A stretch of 64,000 nucleotides of DNA, from contig NZ_JACIFP010000001.1 of NCBI RefSeq assembly GCF_014197435.1, positions 2,480,001 through 2,544,000 on the forward strand, in the 5' to 3' direction. Source of the DNA: Gordonia humi. Lineage in GTDB: Bacteria > Actinomycetota > Actinomycetes > Mycobacteriales > Mycobacteriaceae. Positions 36,649 through 44,574 of this stretch are shown one piece after another. Within the stretch, counting starts at the first letter, position 1. Every line of letters starts with the position of its first letter. A model generated the notes under the pieces. That model searched no databases. It was not told the DNA's origin and worked only from the letters and a program-made list of their open reading frames with translations. Both the position numbers and the translations under genes were made by a program.

Positions 36649-38058
36649 GTGACTGACCCGACCCCCGACTCGCAGGACGAGGCCGTCTTCGGCCGCCCCG
36701 ACGGCGTCACCGGCTCCTTCGCGGGCGCCCCGTCGCCGGGCCGACCCGCGCCCACTGTCGCCGCTCCCGATCCGGTGCTGGCCGAGGCGTTCGGCAAGCC
36801 CGAGGGAGTGTCCGAGACCCTGCAGCGCGATCCGCTGGCACAGAAACCGGACGAGACCGTCGTCGAACCCGCCGATCCGTGGCGCGACCCGGAGTCCGGT
36901 GTGGCCCTGGCCGGTCCCGCGCTGACCGAGCAGTCGGCGCCGACGCCGGTGGATCCGGGGCCCAAACTCGGTGTCCGCGATCTGTTGACGGGACGTCGCG
37001 TGCACTGGTGGGCGCTGATGTCGCTGGCGATCGTCGCGATCCTCGTCGGGGTGGCGGGCGGGCTGATCGGCCGGTGGACGGCCGAGGTCGCCACGCCGCT
37101 GAACTCGAACTCGGTGAAGTTGAACGTCGACGACTCCGGTGACGACGGTGACGGGACCCGGGTCACGAAGGTCGCGGACGCGATGGAGCAGGCCGTCGTC
37201 ACGATCGAGGTCCGCACGGCGGGCGGCGGCGAGACCGGTTCGGGGTTCGTGATCGACAAGTCGGGCTATATCGCGACGAACAATCACGTCGTGTCGATGG
37301 CCGCGAATGATCGGTCCGCGAAGACGGAGGTCGTGTTCGCCGACCGCACCCGGGTTCCTGCCCGCCTCGTGGGACGCGACCCGAAGACCGACCTCGCGGT
37401 GATCAAGGTCGACGACGTGCAGAACCTGACGGTCTCCAAGCTCGGCGACTCGTCGAAGGTCGAGATCGGCGAGGACGTGGTGGCGTTCGGTGCCCCGCTG
37501 GGACTGTCGAAGACGGTGACGACGGGCATCGTGAGCGCCGTGGACCGTCCGGTCCCGCTCCGGCCGGACGCGACGTCGGACACCGACGCGGTGATCAACG
37601 CCATTCAGACGGACGCCGCGATCAACCCCGGCAACTCGGGCGGCCCGCTCGTCGATTCGCAGGCCCGCGTCATCGGCGTCAACACGGCGATCCAGTCGGC
37701 GACCGGCGGTTCGGTCGGACTCGGTTTCGCGATTCCGATCAACGAGGCCCGACCGGTTTTCGAGCGCTTGATCTCCGGCGGGAAGATGACTCATCCCACG
37801 ATCGGTCTCACGACGGCCACGGTGCGCAACGACAGGGTGTTCGGCGCCCAGGTCCGCGATGTGGCCGACGGCAGTGCCGCCGCGCGTGCCGGGCTGCGTG
37901 AAGGCGATGTGATCACGAAGTTCAACGGTCGCGACATTGAGGGCGCGGACGAGTTGACGGTTGCCGTTCGGACGTCGAAGATCGATGAGGCAGTGAAGTT
38001 CACCTACTGGCGTGAGGGCCGGACCTTCGACGGTTCGATCACTCCGGTCAGCGATTAG
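36649..38058 (+). CDS. htrA: HtrA/DegP-family membrane serine protease
   Basis: The 469-residue protein has a cytoplasmic N-terminus of about 120 residues, one membrane helix at about 121-140, and an external trypsin-like domain with His213 (NNHVV), Asp248 (KTDLAV) and Ser330 (GNSGGP). A PDZ domain starts near residue 370. It degrades or refolds damaged envelope proteins and matches Rv1223. The GTG start is 3 bases past the rseA stop. The N-terminus holds a repeated short motif, FGRPDGV (14-20) and FGKPEGV (48-54). Confidence 0.93.
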   Translation: MTDPTPDSQDEAVFGRPDGVTGSFAGAPSPGRPAPTVAAPDPVLAEAFGKPEGVSETLQRDPLAQKPDETVVEPADPWRDPESGVALAGPALTEQSAPTPVDPGPKLGVRDLLTGRRVHWWALMSLAIVAILVGVAGGLIGRWTAEVATPLNSNSVKLNVDDSGDDGDGTRVTKVADAMEQAVVTIEVRTAGGGETGSGFVIDKSGYIATNNHVVSMAANDRSAKTEVVFADRTRVPARLVGRDPKTDLAVIKVDDVQNLTVSKLGDSSKVEIGEDVVAFGAPLGLSKTVTTGIVSAVDRPVPLRPDATSDTDAVINAIQTDAAINPGNSGGPLVDSQARVIGVNTAIQSATGGSVGLGFAIPINEARPVFERLISGGKMTHPTIGLTTATVRNDRVFGAQVRDVADGSAAARAGLREGDVITKFNGRDIEGADELTVAVRTSKIDEAVKFTYWREGRTFDGSITPVSD

Positions 38059-38081
38059 ACACGGATCGAGCGGGTACGACG

Positions 38082-38537
38082 ATGTTCAGCAGTATCGGTT
38101 GGGGCGAGATCGTGGTGCTGCTCGCCGCGGGCCTCATCATTCTGGGGCCGGAACGTCTGCCCGGCGCCGTCACCTGGACGATGCAGTCGATCCGCAAGGT
38201 CCGCGACTACGCGACCGGCGCGTCCGGTCAGCTGCGCGATGAGATGGGCGTCGACTTCGAGCAGTTCCGCGAGCCTATTCAGCAGATCAACGAACTGCGC
38301 CAGATGAATCCGCGGAGCGCCGTCACCAAGCACCTTTTCGGCGGCGACTCGTCGTCGCTGGACTCGGTGGAGGAACTGGGCCGCTCCTTCCGCGACTCCT
38401 TCGACATCGACGGCACCGCTACGCCGTCGAAGCCTGCCCGGCCGGAGCCGAAAGCCCCCGAACTCCCCGCTCCCGAGCCCGCCAAGCCGAACCTCTCCAA
38501 ACGCTCCCACGACTTCACCGACTGGGACGCCACCTAA
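38082..38537 (+). CDS. tatB: Twin-arginine translocase subunit TatB
   Basis: The 151-residue protein has the N-terminal TatB membrane helix (SSIGWGEIVVLLAAGLIILGPERLPGAV), with the conserved Glu and LGPERLP. An amphipathic helix and a Pro-rich tail follow. TatB and TatC recognise folded Tat substrates. It is the last gene of the sigE-rseA-htrA-tatB run, as in M. tuberculosis (Rv1224), and is followed by a strong hairpin. Confidence 0.93.
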   Translation: MFSSIGWGEIVVLLAAGLIILGPERLPGAVTWTMQSIRKVRDYATGASGQLRDEMGVDFEQFREPIQQINELRQMNPRSAVTKHLFGGDSSSLDSVEELGRSFRDSFDIDGTATPSKPARPEPKAPELPAPEPAKPNLSKRSHDFTDWDAT

Positions 38538-38559
38538 ACCGTATCCGCGGCATCTGGCC

Positions 38560-38591
38560 ACATTCGCGGCATTCCCGACTGCCGCGAATGT
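38560..38591. terminator. Bidirectional hairpin between tatB and the DUF3558 gene
   Basis: ACATTCGCGGCA and TGCCGCGAATGT form a perfect 12-bp stem with an 8-base loop. The hairpin lies 22 bases past the tatB stop and 34 bases past the stop of the opposing lipoprotein gene. No T-run follows on either side. Confidence 0.65.
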
Positions 38592-38625
38592 CTCCGAGCG
38601 AAGCGAATGCGGTGGTTAGGGGTTT

Positions 38626-39246
38626 CTACGGCGGCATCTTGTCGATCGTCGCTCGCGTAAACGCCAGAGCGCGGTCACACACCTGGGCGATCGGTGGAGT
38701 CGCGGTGCCGGTGTAGGTGACGGACGTCCGCACCCCGGCCTGTCGAGATTGGACGTAGGTTTCGCATCGGGTGCCGTCGCGATACACCAGCACGCCGACG
38801 GATCGCGCGCGAAGTCGTTGGTCCTCAAGCCATTCAGTGAATCCGTCGTTCGGTAACCGCTTCTTCGCGGCATCCAGACTTGGAGAGTTCCCGACGACCT
38901 GGTCGACGACCCAGGAACCCACGTCCGACGAGGTCCAGACACATCCTCGGAGCGTCTGTCCGTTCGTGCCGGCCGCGTCGTGAACGGACTCTGGTGCCCA
39001 GCCGAGAACACCTAGTCTCTCTGAGTGCATCGCCGTGCAGGGTTCGTAAGAAGTACCTGCATTTGCGGGATTCCACCTGCGGTCGTGAGTTGTTGTAAAC
39101 GGAAGTTGGACGCCGCTGCTATCGGTTTGGCGAACTGTGTCGGAGGACGTCTCAGATGTCCTTGGCAAGGCTTCACTTGAGCATCCGACCGCGAGTACGG
39201 AGATCGCCAATACAGACATACGGCTGAGTCTGATCATTGGGATCAC
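38626..39246 (-). CDS. DUF3558-type lipoprotein
   Basis: The 206-residue protein has a signal peptide with a lipobox (LAVGC, Cys22) and a domain with paired cysteines: EPCTAMHSERLGVLGW, LRGCVWTS, RCETYV and AQVCDRALAF. This is the pattern of DUF3558 lipoproteins common in mycolata. Its function is unknown. Its GTG overlaps the stop of the small helical gene upstream by four bases (GTGA). The stretch is visibly richer in A/T than its neighbours, and the pair has no counterpart between tatB and mrp that I know of in M. tuberculosis. Confidence 0.75.
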   Translation of the reverse strand: MIPMIRLSRMSVLAISVLAVGCSSEALPRTSETSSDTVRQTDSSGVQLPFTTTHDRRWNPANAGTSYEPCTAMHSERLGVLGWAPESVHDAAGTNGQTLRGCVWTSSDVGSWVVDQVVGNSPSLDAAKKRLPNDGFTEWLEDQRLRARSVGVLVYRDGTRCETYVQSRQAGVRTSVTYTGTATPPIAQVCDRALAFTRATIDKMPP

Positions 39247-39545
39247 TCAAGGACCGCCGCTGCGGCGGTATCGGTTGAGGTTATCGATTGCCCGGTGTTG
39301 ATAGCTGACACCGCGACGACATGCGCGGCGCTCGATAGGTTCTTGAGATCTGCGGAACCCGTTCGGAGCAGTGAGGTGAGCTTTGCGAAGATGTCCTCAC
39401 CTTCCTCGCAACCCACACCGAAATAGTTCGTGCCTACGACTGTATTCAGCGACCGTGCCAACTCTCCCAACTCCACTCCGACTTCCCGCGCCACTCTCGC
39501 TCGCTCCAGCCACAGCTCTTCGGTGGAGATGACGTCGTCGGACAT
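39243..39545 (-). CDS. Small helical protein, possibly WXG100/EspC-like
   Basis: This 100-residue protein is predicted to be two long helices with a turn: an N-terminal helix (LWLERARVAREVGVELGELARSL), then NYFGVGCEEGEDIF, then a helix to an Ala/Thr-rich end. The YFG turn between two helices recalls the WxG turn of type VII secretion substrates. Length and coupling to a lipoprotein also fit, but no certain motif is present. Homology is not established. It is translationally coupled to the DUF3558 lipoprotein. Confidence 0.55.
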   Translation of the reverse strand: MSDDVISTEELWLERARVAREVGVELGELARSLNTVVGTNYFGVGCEEGEDIFAKLTSLLRTGSADLKNLSSAAHVVAVSAINTGQSITSTDTAAAAVLE

Positions 39546-39657
39546 GGCGGGCTCCCGGGTAGGCGGTTGTGGCTCCTATGGGGTTAGACGCACGGTAGCG
39601 CTGTTCGGTTCCATGACACGCCGAATCGGTCCAATTCGCTCGTAGTTCGTGAAAGCA

Positions 39658-39697
39658 GTCTGCTCCCGACCTCCGAGAGGGGAGGGCGGGAGCAGAC
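39658..39697 (-). terminator. Hairpin terminator after mrp
   Basis: GTCTGCTCCCG and CGGGAGCAGAC pair perfectly (11 bp). After one mismatch, CCTCC pairs with GGAGG, leaving a 6-base loop. It starts 21 bases past the mrp stop on the minus strand. Confidence 0.65.
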
Positions 39698-39717
39698 AGG
39701 GGTCGGAGAGTCGCCGG

Positions 39718-40863
39718 TCAGTCGTGGCGGGTGGTGTCGATGCCGAGGTTCATGCCGGCGAGGCCGCGGCGTCGGACGGCGAGCTTCTCGGCGACGGCGC
39801 GCAAGGCCGATCCGGAGGCGGAGTCCGGCTGGGACAGGACCACCGGGGTCCCGACGTCACCGCCTTCGCGGAGCTGTTGTTCGAGCGGGATCTGGCCGAG
39901 GAGTTCGACGGGGGCTCCCACGGCGCGGGTCAGGCGCTCGGCGACGAGCTCGCCGCCGCCGGAGCCGAACGGCTCCATGCGGGAACCGTCGGGGAGTTCC
40001 ATCCACGACATGTTCTCGACGACGCCGAGGATCTTCTGGCGGGTCTGCAAGGCGATGGCGCCCGCGCGCTCCGCGACCTCGGCGGCTGCCTGCTGCGGCG
40101 TGGTCACCACGAGGATCTCGGCACCCGGAATCAGTTGGGCGATGGAGATCGCGACATCGCCGGTGCCCGGCGGAAGATCGAGGAGGAGGACGTCCAGGTC
40201 GCCCCAGTAGACGTCGGCCAGGAACTGCTGCAGGGCGCGGTGAAGCATCGGGCCGCGCCAGGTGACCGGGGTGTTCCCGTCGGTGAACTGACCGATGGAG
40301 ATGAAGCGCACGCCGTGGCTCTGCGGCGGCATGATCATCGACTCGACCTGGGTCGGCTTGGCGTCGGAGCCGAGCATGCGGGGCACGCTGTGGCCGTAGA
40401 TGTCGGCGTCGAGGACACCGACGGACAGGCCCCGATCGGCGAGGGCCGTCGCCAGATTCACGGTGACGCTCGACTTGCCGACACCGCCCTTGCCGGACGC
40501 GATCGCGTACACGCGGGTCAGATTGCCGGGCTTGGAGAACGGGATCTCCGGTTCGGCACGATCGCCGCGCAGCTTCTTACGGAGTTCGGTGCGCTGCTCG
40601 TCGTTCATCACGTCGAGCTCGACACGCACCGCGCCGACGCCGGGGACGTCCGATACAGCGGTCGACACGCGGTCGGAGATCTCGGTGCGAAGCGGACATC
40701 CCGACGTCGTCAGATACACGCCGACGTCGACGCTGCCGTCGTCGCCGATGGCCACCGACTTCACCATGCCAAGATCGGTGATCGGTTTGCCGATCTCCGG
40801 GTCGGAGACCTTGCTGAGCGCCGAGCGGACAGCGGATTCGGTAGGGGTTCCGGCGGTAGTCAC
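39718..40863 (-). CDS. mrp: Mrp/ApbC iron-sulfur carrier ATPase
   Basis: This 381-residue P-loop ATPase has an N-terminal DUF59/MIP18-type domain (KVSDPEIGKPITDLGMVKSV, SGCPLRTEI) and a deviant Walker A (IASGKGGVGKSSVTVNLA) with DADIYGHSVPRMLG. The family carries and inserts Fe-S clusters. The usual CxxC near the C-terminal part of ApbC proteins was not seen (the region reads PDGSRMEPFGSGGG), as in other actinobacterial Mrp. It matches Rv1229c. The start is a GTG. Confidence 0.92.
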   Translation of the reverse strand: MTTAGTPTESAVRSALSKVSDPEIGKPITDLGMVKSVAIGDDGSVDVGVYLTTSGCPLRTEISDRVSTAVSDVPGVGAVRVELDVMNDEQRTELRKKLRGDRAEPEIPFSKPGNLTRVYAIASGKGGVGKSSVTVNLATALADRGLSVGVLDADIYGHSVPRMLGSDAKPTQVESMIMPPQSHGVRFISIGQFTDGNTPVTWRGPMLHRALQQFLADVYWGDLDVLLLDLPPGTGDVAISIAQLIPGAEILVVTTPQQAAAEVAERAGAIALQTRQKILGVVENMSWMELPDGSRMEPFGSGGGELVAERLTRAVGAPVELLGQIPLEQQLREGGDVGTPVVLSQPDSASGSALRAVAEKLAVRRRGLAGMNLGIDTTRHD

Positions 40864-40931
40864 GACCCCAGTCTAGGCCCTGGGGCGAATCGTCCACTGC
40901 CCGCCTCACCCGCGCCGAGACGGCGTCCGGA

Positions 40932-42041
40932 CTACTTGTTCGGTGCGGGCGCTGGAAGCACCGGAGGCGGCGGCAGGCAGATCGGTCCGAGGCACTGCGG
41001 CTTCGGGGTGGGCTTCGGCGTCGACTTCGGAGGAGTCGAGCGCGGCGTCGACGACTTCGGTGCGGTCGACTTGTCGCTGGACTTGTCGTCCTTCTTGTCG
41101 CCGGTCTTCGACGGCTTCTTCTTGTCGTCGTCCTTCTTCTTCGCGTCGTCGTCCTTCGGCGGGGTCGTCATCTCCGGGATCGGAGTGGTCGGCATGACGC
41201 CTGCCGCGTACGCTGCGGCCCAGCCGAGGACGTTGTTCGCATACGCGAGCGAATGGTTGTAACGCATTACCGCGGCGACCTTGTTCGACGCCGACATGAT
41301 GTCGGTCATGCCCGCGCACAGGTAGCGCCCTGCCGAGTAGGTGGCGTCGAAGATGTTGTCCGGATCGGCCTTGCCGTCGCCGTTCGCGTCCGATCCCCAC
41401 GCGGCCCACGTGCTCGGGATGAACTGCATCGGGCCCATGGCTCGGTCGTGGGTCTTGTCGCCGTCGAGCTTGCCGCCGTCGGTGTCGGTGATCGTCTCGT
41501 TGCCCGCGAGGGTTCCGTTGAGCACGGGGCCCCGGACCTTGGTGATCGAGTCGCCGAAGCTGTCGACGTTGCCGTTGCCCGCGTGCCCGGACTCGATGCG
41601 ACCGATTCCGGCGAGCAGATACCAGGGAAGCTTGCACTGCGGAGACTCGGCCGCGACGCGCGTGGCAGCGAGCTTGTACGCCTTCAGCACGATTCCCGGG
41701 ATGCCGAGCGGGCCGTCGGGAAGGTTCGCGGCGATGCGGAACTGGGCGGCGGCGTTCTTCGACTCGTCCTCGGGATCGGTGGGCGGTGCGAATCCGGTGA
41801 GCTGGCCCGCGGCGCCCGGAACCACCTGGGTCACATCGTCGACCGCGACCATCTCCGAATCGTCAGCGGTGAGGATCGACGGCCCGAGGTGCGCCGGGCC
41901 GTGAGCGGTGGGAATGGAACTCCCGCCGGCCGTCGCTCCACCGAGCATCACGGCACCGACGGCCACGGTGCCGACCCCCACGGCCAGGCCGCGTCGAGGC
42001 ACGTGTGCCCTGCGCGGGCTGTGCCGAAAACTCATCCCCAT
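40932..42041 (-). CDS. Lytic transglycosylase (Rv1230c-like)
   Basis: The 369-residue exported protein has an Arg-rich N-terminus and membrane anchor (RRGLAVGVGTVAVGAVMLGG). A transglycosylase domain follows with the catalytic Glu in LLAGIGRIESGHAGNG and the later AMGPMQFIPSTWAAWGSDANGDGKADP and YSAGRYLCAG segments. The C-terminal 100 residues are a Lys/Asp then Pro/Ser/Lys-rich tail likely to sit in the wall. It should cleave peptidoglycan glycan strands. The ATG at 42041 is chosen because TGGAG is well placed; an earlier GTG/ATG region is possible. Confidence 0.88.
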   Translation of the reverse strand: MGMSFRHSPRRAHVPRRGLAVGVGTVAVGAVMLGGATAGGSSIPTAHGPAHLGPSILTADDSEMVAVDDVTQVVPGAAGQLTGFAPPTDPEDESKNAAAQFRIAANLPDGPLGIPGIVLKAYKLAATRVAAESPQCKLPWYLLAGIGRIESGHAGNGNVDSFGDSITKVRGPVLNGTLAGNETITDTDGGKLDGDKTHDRAMGPMQFIPSTWAAWGSDANGDGKADPDNIFDATYSAGRYLCAGMTDIMSASNKVAAVMRYNHSLAYANNVLGWAAAYAAGVMPTTPIPEMTTPPKDDDAKKKDDDKKKPSKTGDKKDDKSSDKSTAPKSSTPRSTPPKSTPKPTPKPQCLGPICLPPPPVLPAPAPNK

Positions 42042-42110
42042 GTTCGCGAACTCCAGTCGAGAGTCATTCGCGCGGTCCCTCCCGCGACTGTGAGCAAGCA
42101 TACAGCCCGA

Positions 42111-42638
42111 TCACTTCTGTTTCATATCGGATTCGTCCGAACCATCCGAGGGCGGCGTCTCGCGGAGCTTCGCCGCCACGCGTTCCGCGATCTCTTCGAC
42201 GGCGTCCTCCAACTCGCGGCGCATGTAGTCGCGGGTCACGGTGTCGCCGACGGCGAGGCGGACCGCGGCGAGCTCCCGGGCCAGGAACTCGGTGTCGTCC
42301 TTGGTCTGCGCTGCTCGACGACGGTCCTCGTCGAGGGAGATGCGGTCTCGGTTCTCCTGCCTGTTCTGCGCGAGCAGAATCAACGGCGCGGCGTACGCGG
42401 CCTGTGTCGAGAACGCCAGATTCAACAGGATGAACGGATACGGATCCCATTCGAATGCGAAGACGCCGATGTTGAGGATGATCCAGACGACGACGATGAT
42501 CGTCTGAATCGCCAGGTAGCGGCCGGTGCCGAGGAAGCGGGCGACCCGCTCGCTGTACACACCGACCACGTCGGAGTCGAGGTTGAACTGGAATCGGCGG
42601 ACGCGGTCGGCGGGAGTGTCGAGATGGCGCGGGCTCAT
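42111..42638 (-). CDS. DUF1003 membrane protein
   Basis: The 175-residue protein has two membrane helices (ILNIGVFAFEWDPYPFILLNLAFS region) after an N-terminal domain, and a coiled C-terminal tail ending DESDMKQK. The segment SLDEDRRRAAQTKDDTEFLARE is typical of DUF1003. Its ATG overlaps the stop of the MgtE-like gene by four bases, matching Rv1231c-Rv1232c. Its function is unknown; a link to magnesium is inferred only from the neighbour. Confidence 0.88.
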   Translation of the reverse strand: MSPRHLDTPADRVRRFQFNLDSDVVGVYSERVARFLGTGRYLAIQTIIVVVWIILNIGVFAFEWDPYPFILLNLAFSTQAAYAAPLILLAQNRQENRDRISLDEDRRRAAQTKDDTEFLARELAAVRLAVGDTVTRDYMRRELEDAVEEIAERVAAKLRETPPSDGSDESDMKQK

Positions 42639-43915
42639 CGGGTCTGCCCTTCGTCGTCGTTCTCGCGCCAGTCACGGGGGAGCAGTGCATCGAGGAGGTC
42701 GTCGACGGCGACGGCGCCGAGAAGATGCGCGGCGTCGTCGACGACGGGTGCGCACACCAGGTTGTAGGTGGCGAAGAATCGCGTCATCGTCTCCAGTGAG
42801 TCCTCCGGATGCAGACGCGGCATCTCGGCGTCGAGGATGCCGCCGACCAGGTCGGCGGGCGGTTCCCGGAGCAGTCGCTGGATGTGCACGGCGCCCAGGA
42901 ACTTGCCGGTCGGAGTGTTTGTCGGCGGACGCACGACGAACACCATGCTGGCCGCCGCCGAGTTGATGTCGGGGTCACGGATGCGTGCCAGCGCCTCGGA
43001 GACCGTCGCGTTGGCGGTCAGGATGAGCGGTTCGGGCGTCATGACACCGCCGGCGGTGTCGGGCGAGTGCAGCAGCAGGCGGCGCACCGACTCCGACTCC
43101 TCGGGGTCCATGCGCGACAGCAGCGCCTCGGCCTCGGAGGCCGGCAGTTCGGCGACGAGGTCGGCCACGTCGTCCGGGTCCATCGCCTCGAGGACGTCGC
43201 CCGCGCGTTCGGGTTTCAGGCTCGCGAGCACCTCGCTCTGATCGTCGGTCGGCATCTCTTGCAGGATGTCGGCCAGACGCTCGTTGTCGAGCGCGGCGGC
43301 GATCTCGTTGCGGCGCTTGTTCGGCAGCTCGCGCAACGCGTTGGCGACGTCGGCGGGACGCATCTTCTCGAACTGCGCGAGGGCGCGTTCGACGCCCTGA
43401 CCGACGCGGGCCAGTTCGAGGCGGCTCATGCCGACCACATGCCGCCACTCGATGATCAGCGTGTCGCCGCGTCGGCGCAGCCCCTTGCGGGTCGCGCGGA
43501 CCGCGACACGGCTGACCATCCAGTCGCGATTGCGGTTGCGTTCGATCGCGATGTCGACGACGGTCAGGTCGACCTCGTGCAGCTCGGGGTAGTCGGGGTC
43601 GTCTGTGCGCACCATGCTGTCGAGGACCTGGCCGACGGCGAGGGCCTCGTTCGGGCGCACGCTGAGCTTGCGGAGATTCACATGGCCGGTGGTGAGCGTG
43701 ACCGCATCCGGCTCGATGCTCGTCACACGGAGCATCGGCACGAAGATGCGGCGGCGCGTCGTCAACTCGACGGCCAGCCCGAGCGCCCTCGGCTGCTGGC
43801 CGGGCAGATGCATCGAGATGACGACGTCGCGGACACGGCCGATCGATTCACCGTCCGGTCCGAGGACAGCGAGGCCGACTAGTCTGGCCACGTAGACCTT
43901 TTGGGCGGGCGTCAT
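42635..43915 (-). CDS. PRC-barrel/MgtE-N/CBS protein (magnesium-sensor domain without channel)
   Basis: This 426-residue protein has an N-terminal PRC-barrel-like part (YVARLVGLAVLGPDGESIGRVRDVVI) and an MgtE_N helical superhelix with repeated LADILQEMPTDDQSEVLASLKPERAGDVLEAMDPDDVADLVAELP-type units. Two CBS domains follow (MTPEPLILTANATVSEALARIR; FFATYNLVCAPVVDDAAHLLGAVAVDDLLDALLP). In MgtE these domains sense Mg2+ and gate the channel. Here the membrane channel domain is absent. It matches Rv1232c and is coupled to the DUF1003 gene. Confidence 0.9.
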   Translation of the reverse strand: MTPAQKVYVARLVGLAVLGPDGESIGRVRDVVISMHLPGQQPRALGLAVELTTRRRIFVPMLRVTSIEPDAVTLTTGHVNLRKLSVRPNEALAVGQVLDSMVRTDDPDYPELHEVDLTVVDIAIERNRNRDWMVSRVAVRATRKGLRRRGDTLIIEWRHVVGMSRLELARVGQGVERALAQFEKMRPADVANALRELPNKRRNEIAAALDNERLADILQEMPTDDQSEVLASLKPERAGDVLEAMDPDDVADLVAELPASEAEALLSRMDPEESESVRRLLLHSPDTAGGVMTPEPLILTANATVSEALARIRDPDINSAAASMVFVVRPPTNTPTGKFLGAVHIQRLLREPPADLVGGILDAEMPRLHPEDSLETMTRFFATYNLVCAPVVDDAAHLLGAVAVDDLLDALLPRDWRENDDEGQTR

Positions 43916-43978
43916 GCCTACAAGACTAGAAGTACACGGAAGCGATCGCCGGAGACGTCCGGGACAGGAGTGATACCG

Positions 43979-44458
43979 ATGACAAATCCGATGCGCCAGA
44001 CACCCGGTCTGCCGACTCCGCCGAAGGGCTGGCCGGTCGGCTCCTACGACACCTACGAGCAGGCCCAGCGAGCCGTCGACTACCTGTCCGACAACCAGTT
44101 CCACGTCGAGCACCTGACGATCGTCGGAGTCGACCTGATGCAGGTCGAGCGTGTGCTCGGTCGACTCACCTGGGGCAAGGTGATCGGCGGCGGACTCGTC
44201 TCCGGCGCCTGGCTGGGTCTGTTCCTGGGCATCCTGATCAGCTTCTTCTCCAGCGACAACATCTGGGTGCCCGTGGTGTACGGCATCGTCGCGGGCATGG
44301 TGTTCGGCCTGATCTCCGCGGCCATCCCGTACGCGGCGAGTCGCGGTCAGCGCGACTTCACCTCGTCGATGCAGCTGGTGGCCGGACGGTACGACGTCCT
44401 GTGCGATCCGAAGACGGCCGAGCAGGCCCGGGACATGCTCGCCAAGCTCGCTCTCTGA
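43979..44458 (+). CDS. General-stress-protein-17M-like membrane protein (Rv1234-like)
   Basis: The 159-residue protein has an N-terminal SYDTYEQAQRAVDYLSDNQFHVEHLTIVGVDL domain, typical of the general stress 17M family. Two glycine-rich membrane helices follow (GLVSGAWLGLFLGILISFF, VPVVYGIVAGMVFGLISAAIPY), then a domain ending RYDVLCDPKTAEQARDMLAKL. Its function is unknown. AGGAG precedes the ATG. It is divergent from the MgtE-like gene, as in M. tuberculosis. Confidence 0.85.
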   Translation: MTNPMRQTPGLPTPPKGWPVGSYDTYEQAQRAVDYLSDNQFHVEHLTIVGVDLMQVERVLGRLTWGKVIGGGLVSGAWLGLFLGILISFFSSDNIWVPVVYGIVAGMVFGLISAAIPYAASRGQRDFTSSMQLVAGRYDVLCDPKTAEQARDMLAKLAL

Positions 44459-44530
44459 TCGCCCTCGACGCGACACGTTCACACCTGTTGTGCGATGTGT
44501 CACTGCCCGGTGCGATACCCTAACTCGCAC

Positions 44531-44549
44531 ATCAGCTTTCATAGCTGAT
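44531..44549. promoter_or_regulatory. Palindromic operator candidate before lpqY
   Basis: ATCAGCT-TTCAT-AGCTGAT is a perfect 7-base inverted repeat with a 5-base centre, 26 bases upstream of the lpqY start. It follows directly after a -10-like sequence (GATACCCTAAC), so a bound protein would block or modulate transcription of the trehalose importer operon. The binding factor is unknown. Confidence 0.5.
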
Positions 44550-44574
44550 TCTCAGGGTAGGAGGGCATGGCGGA

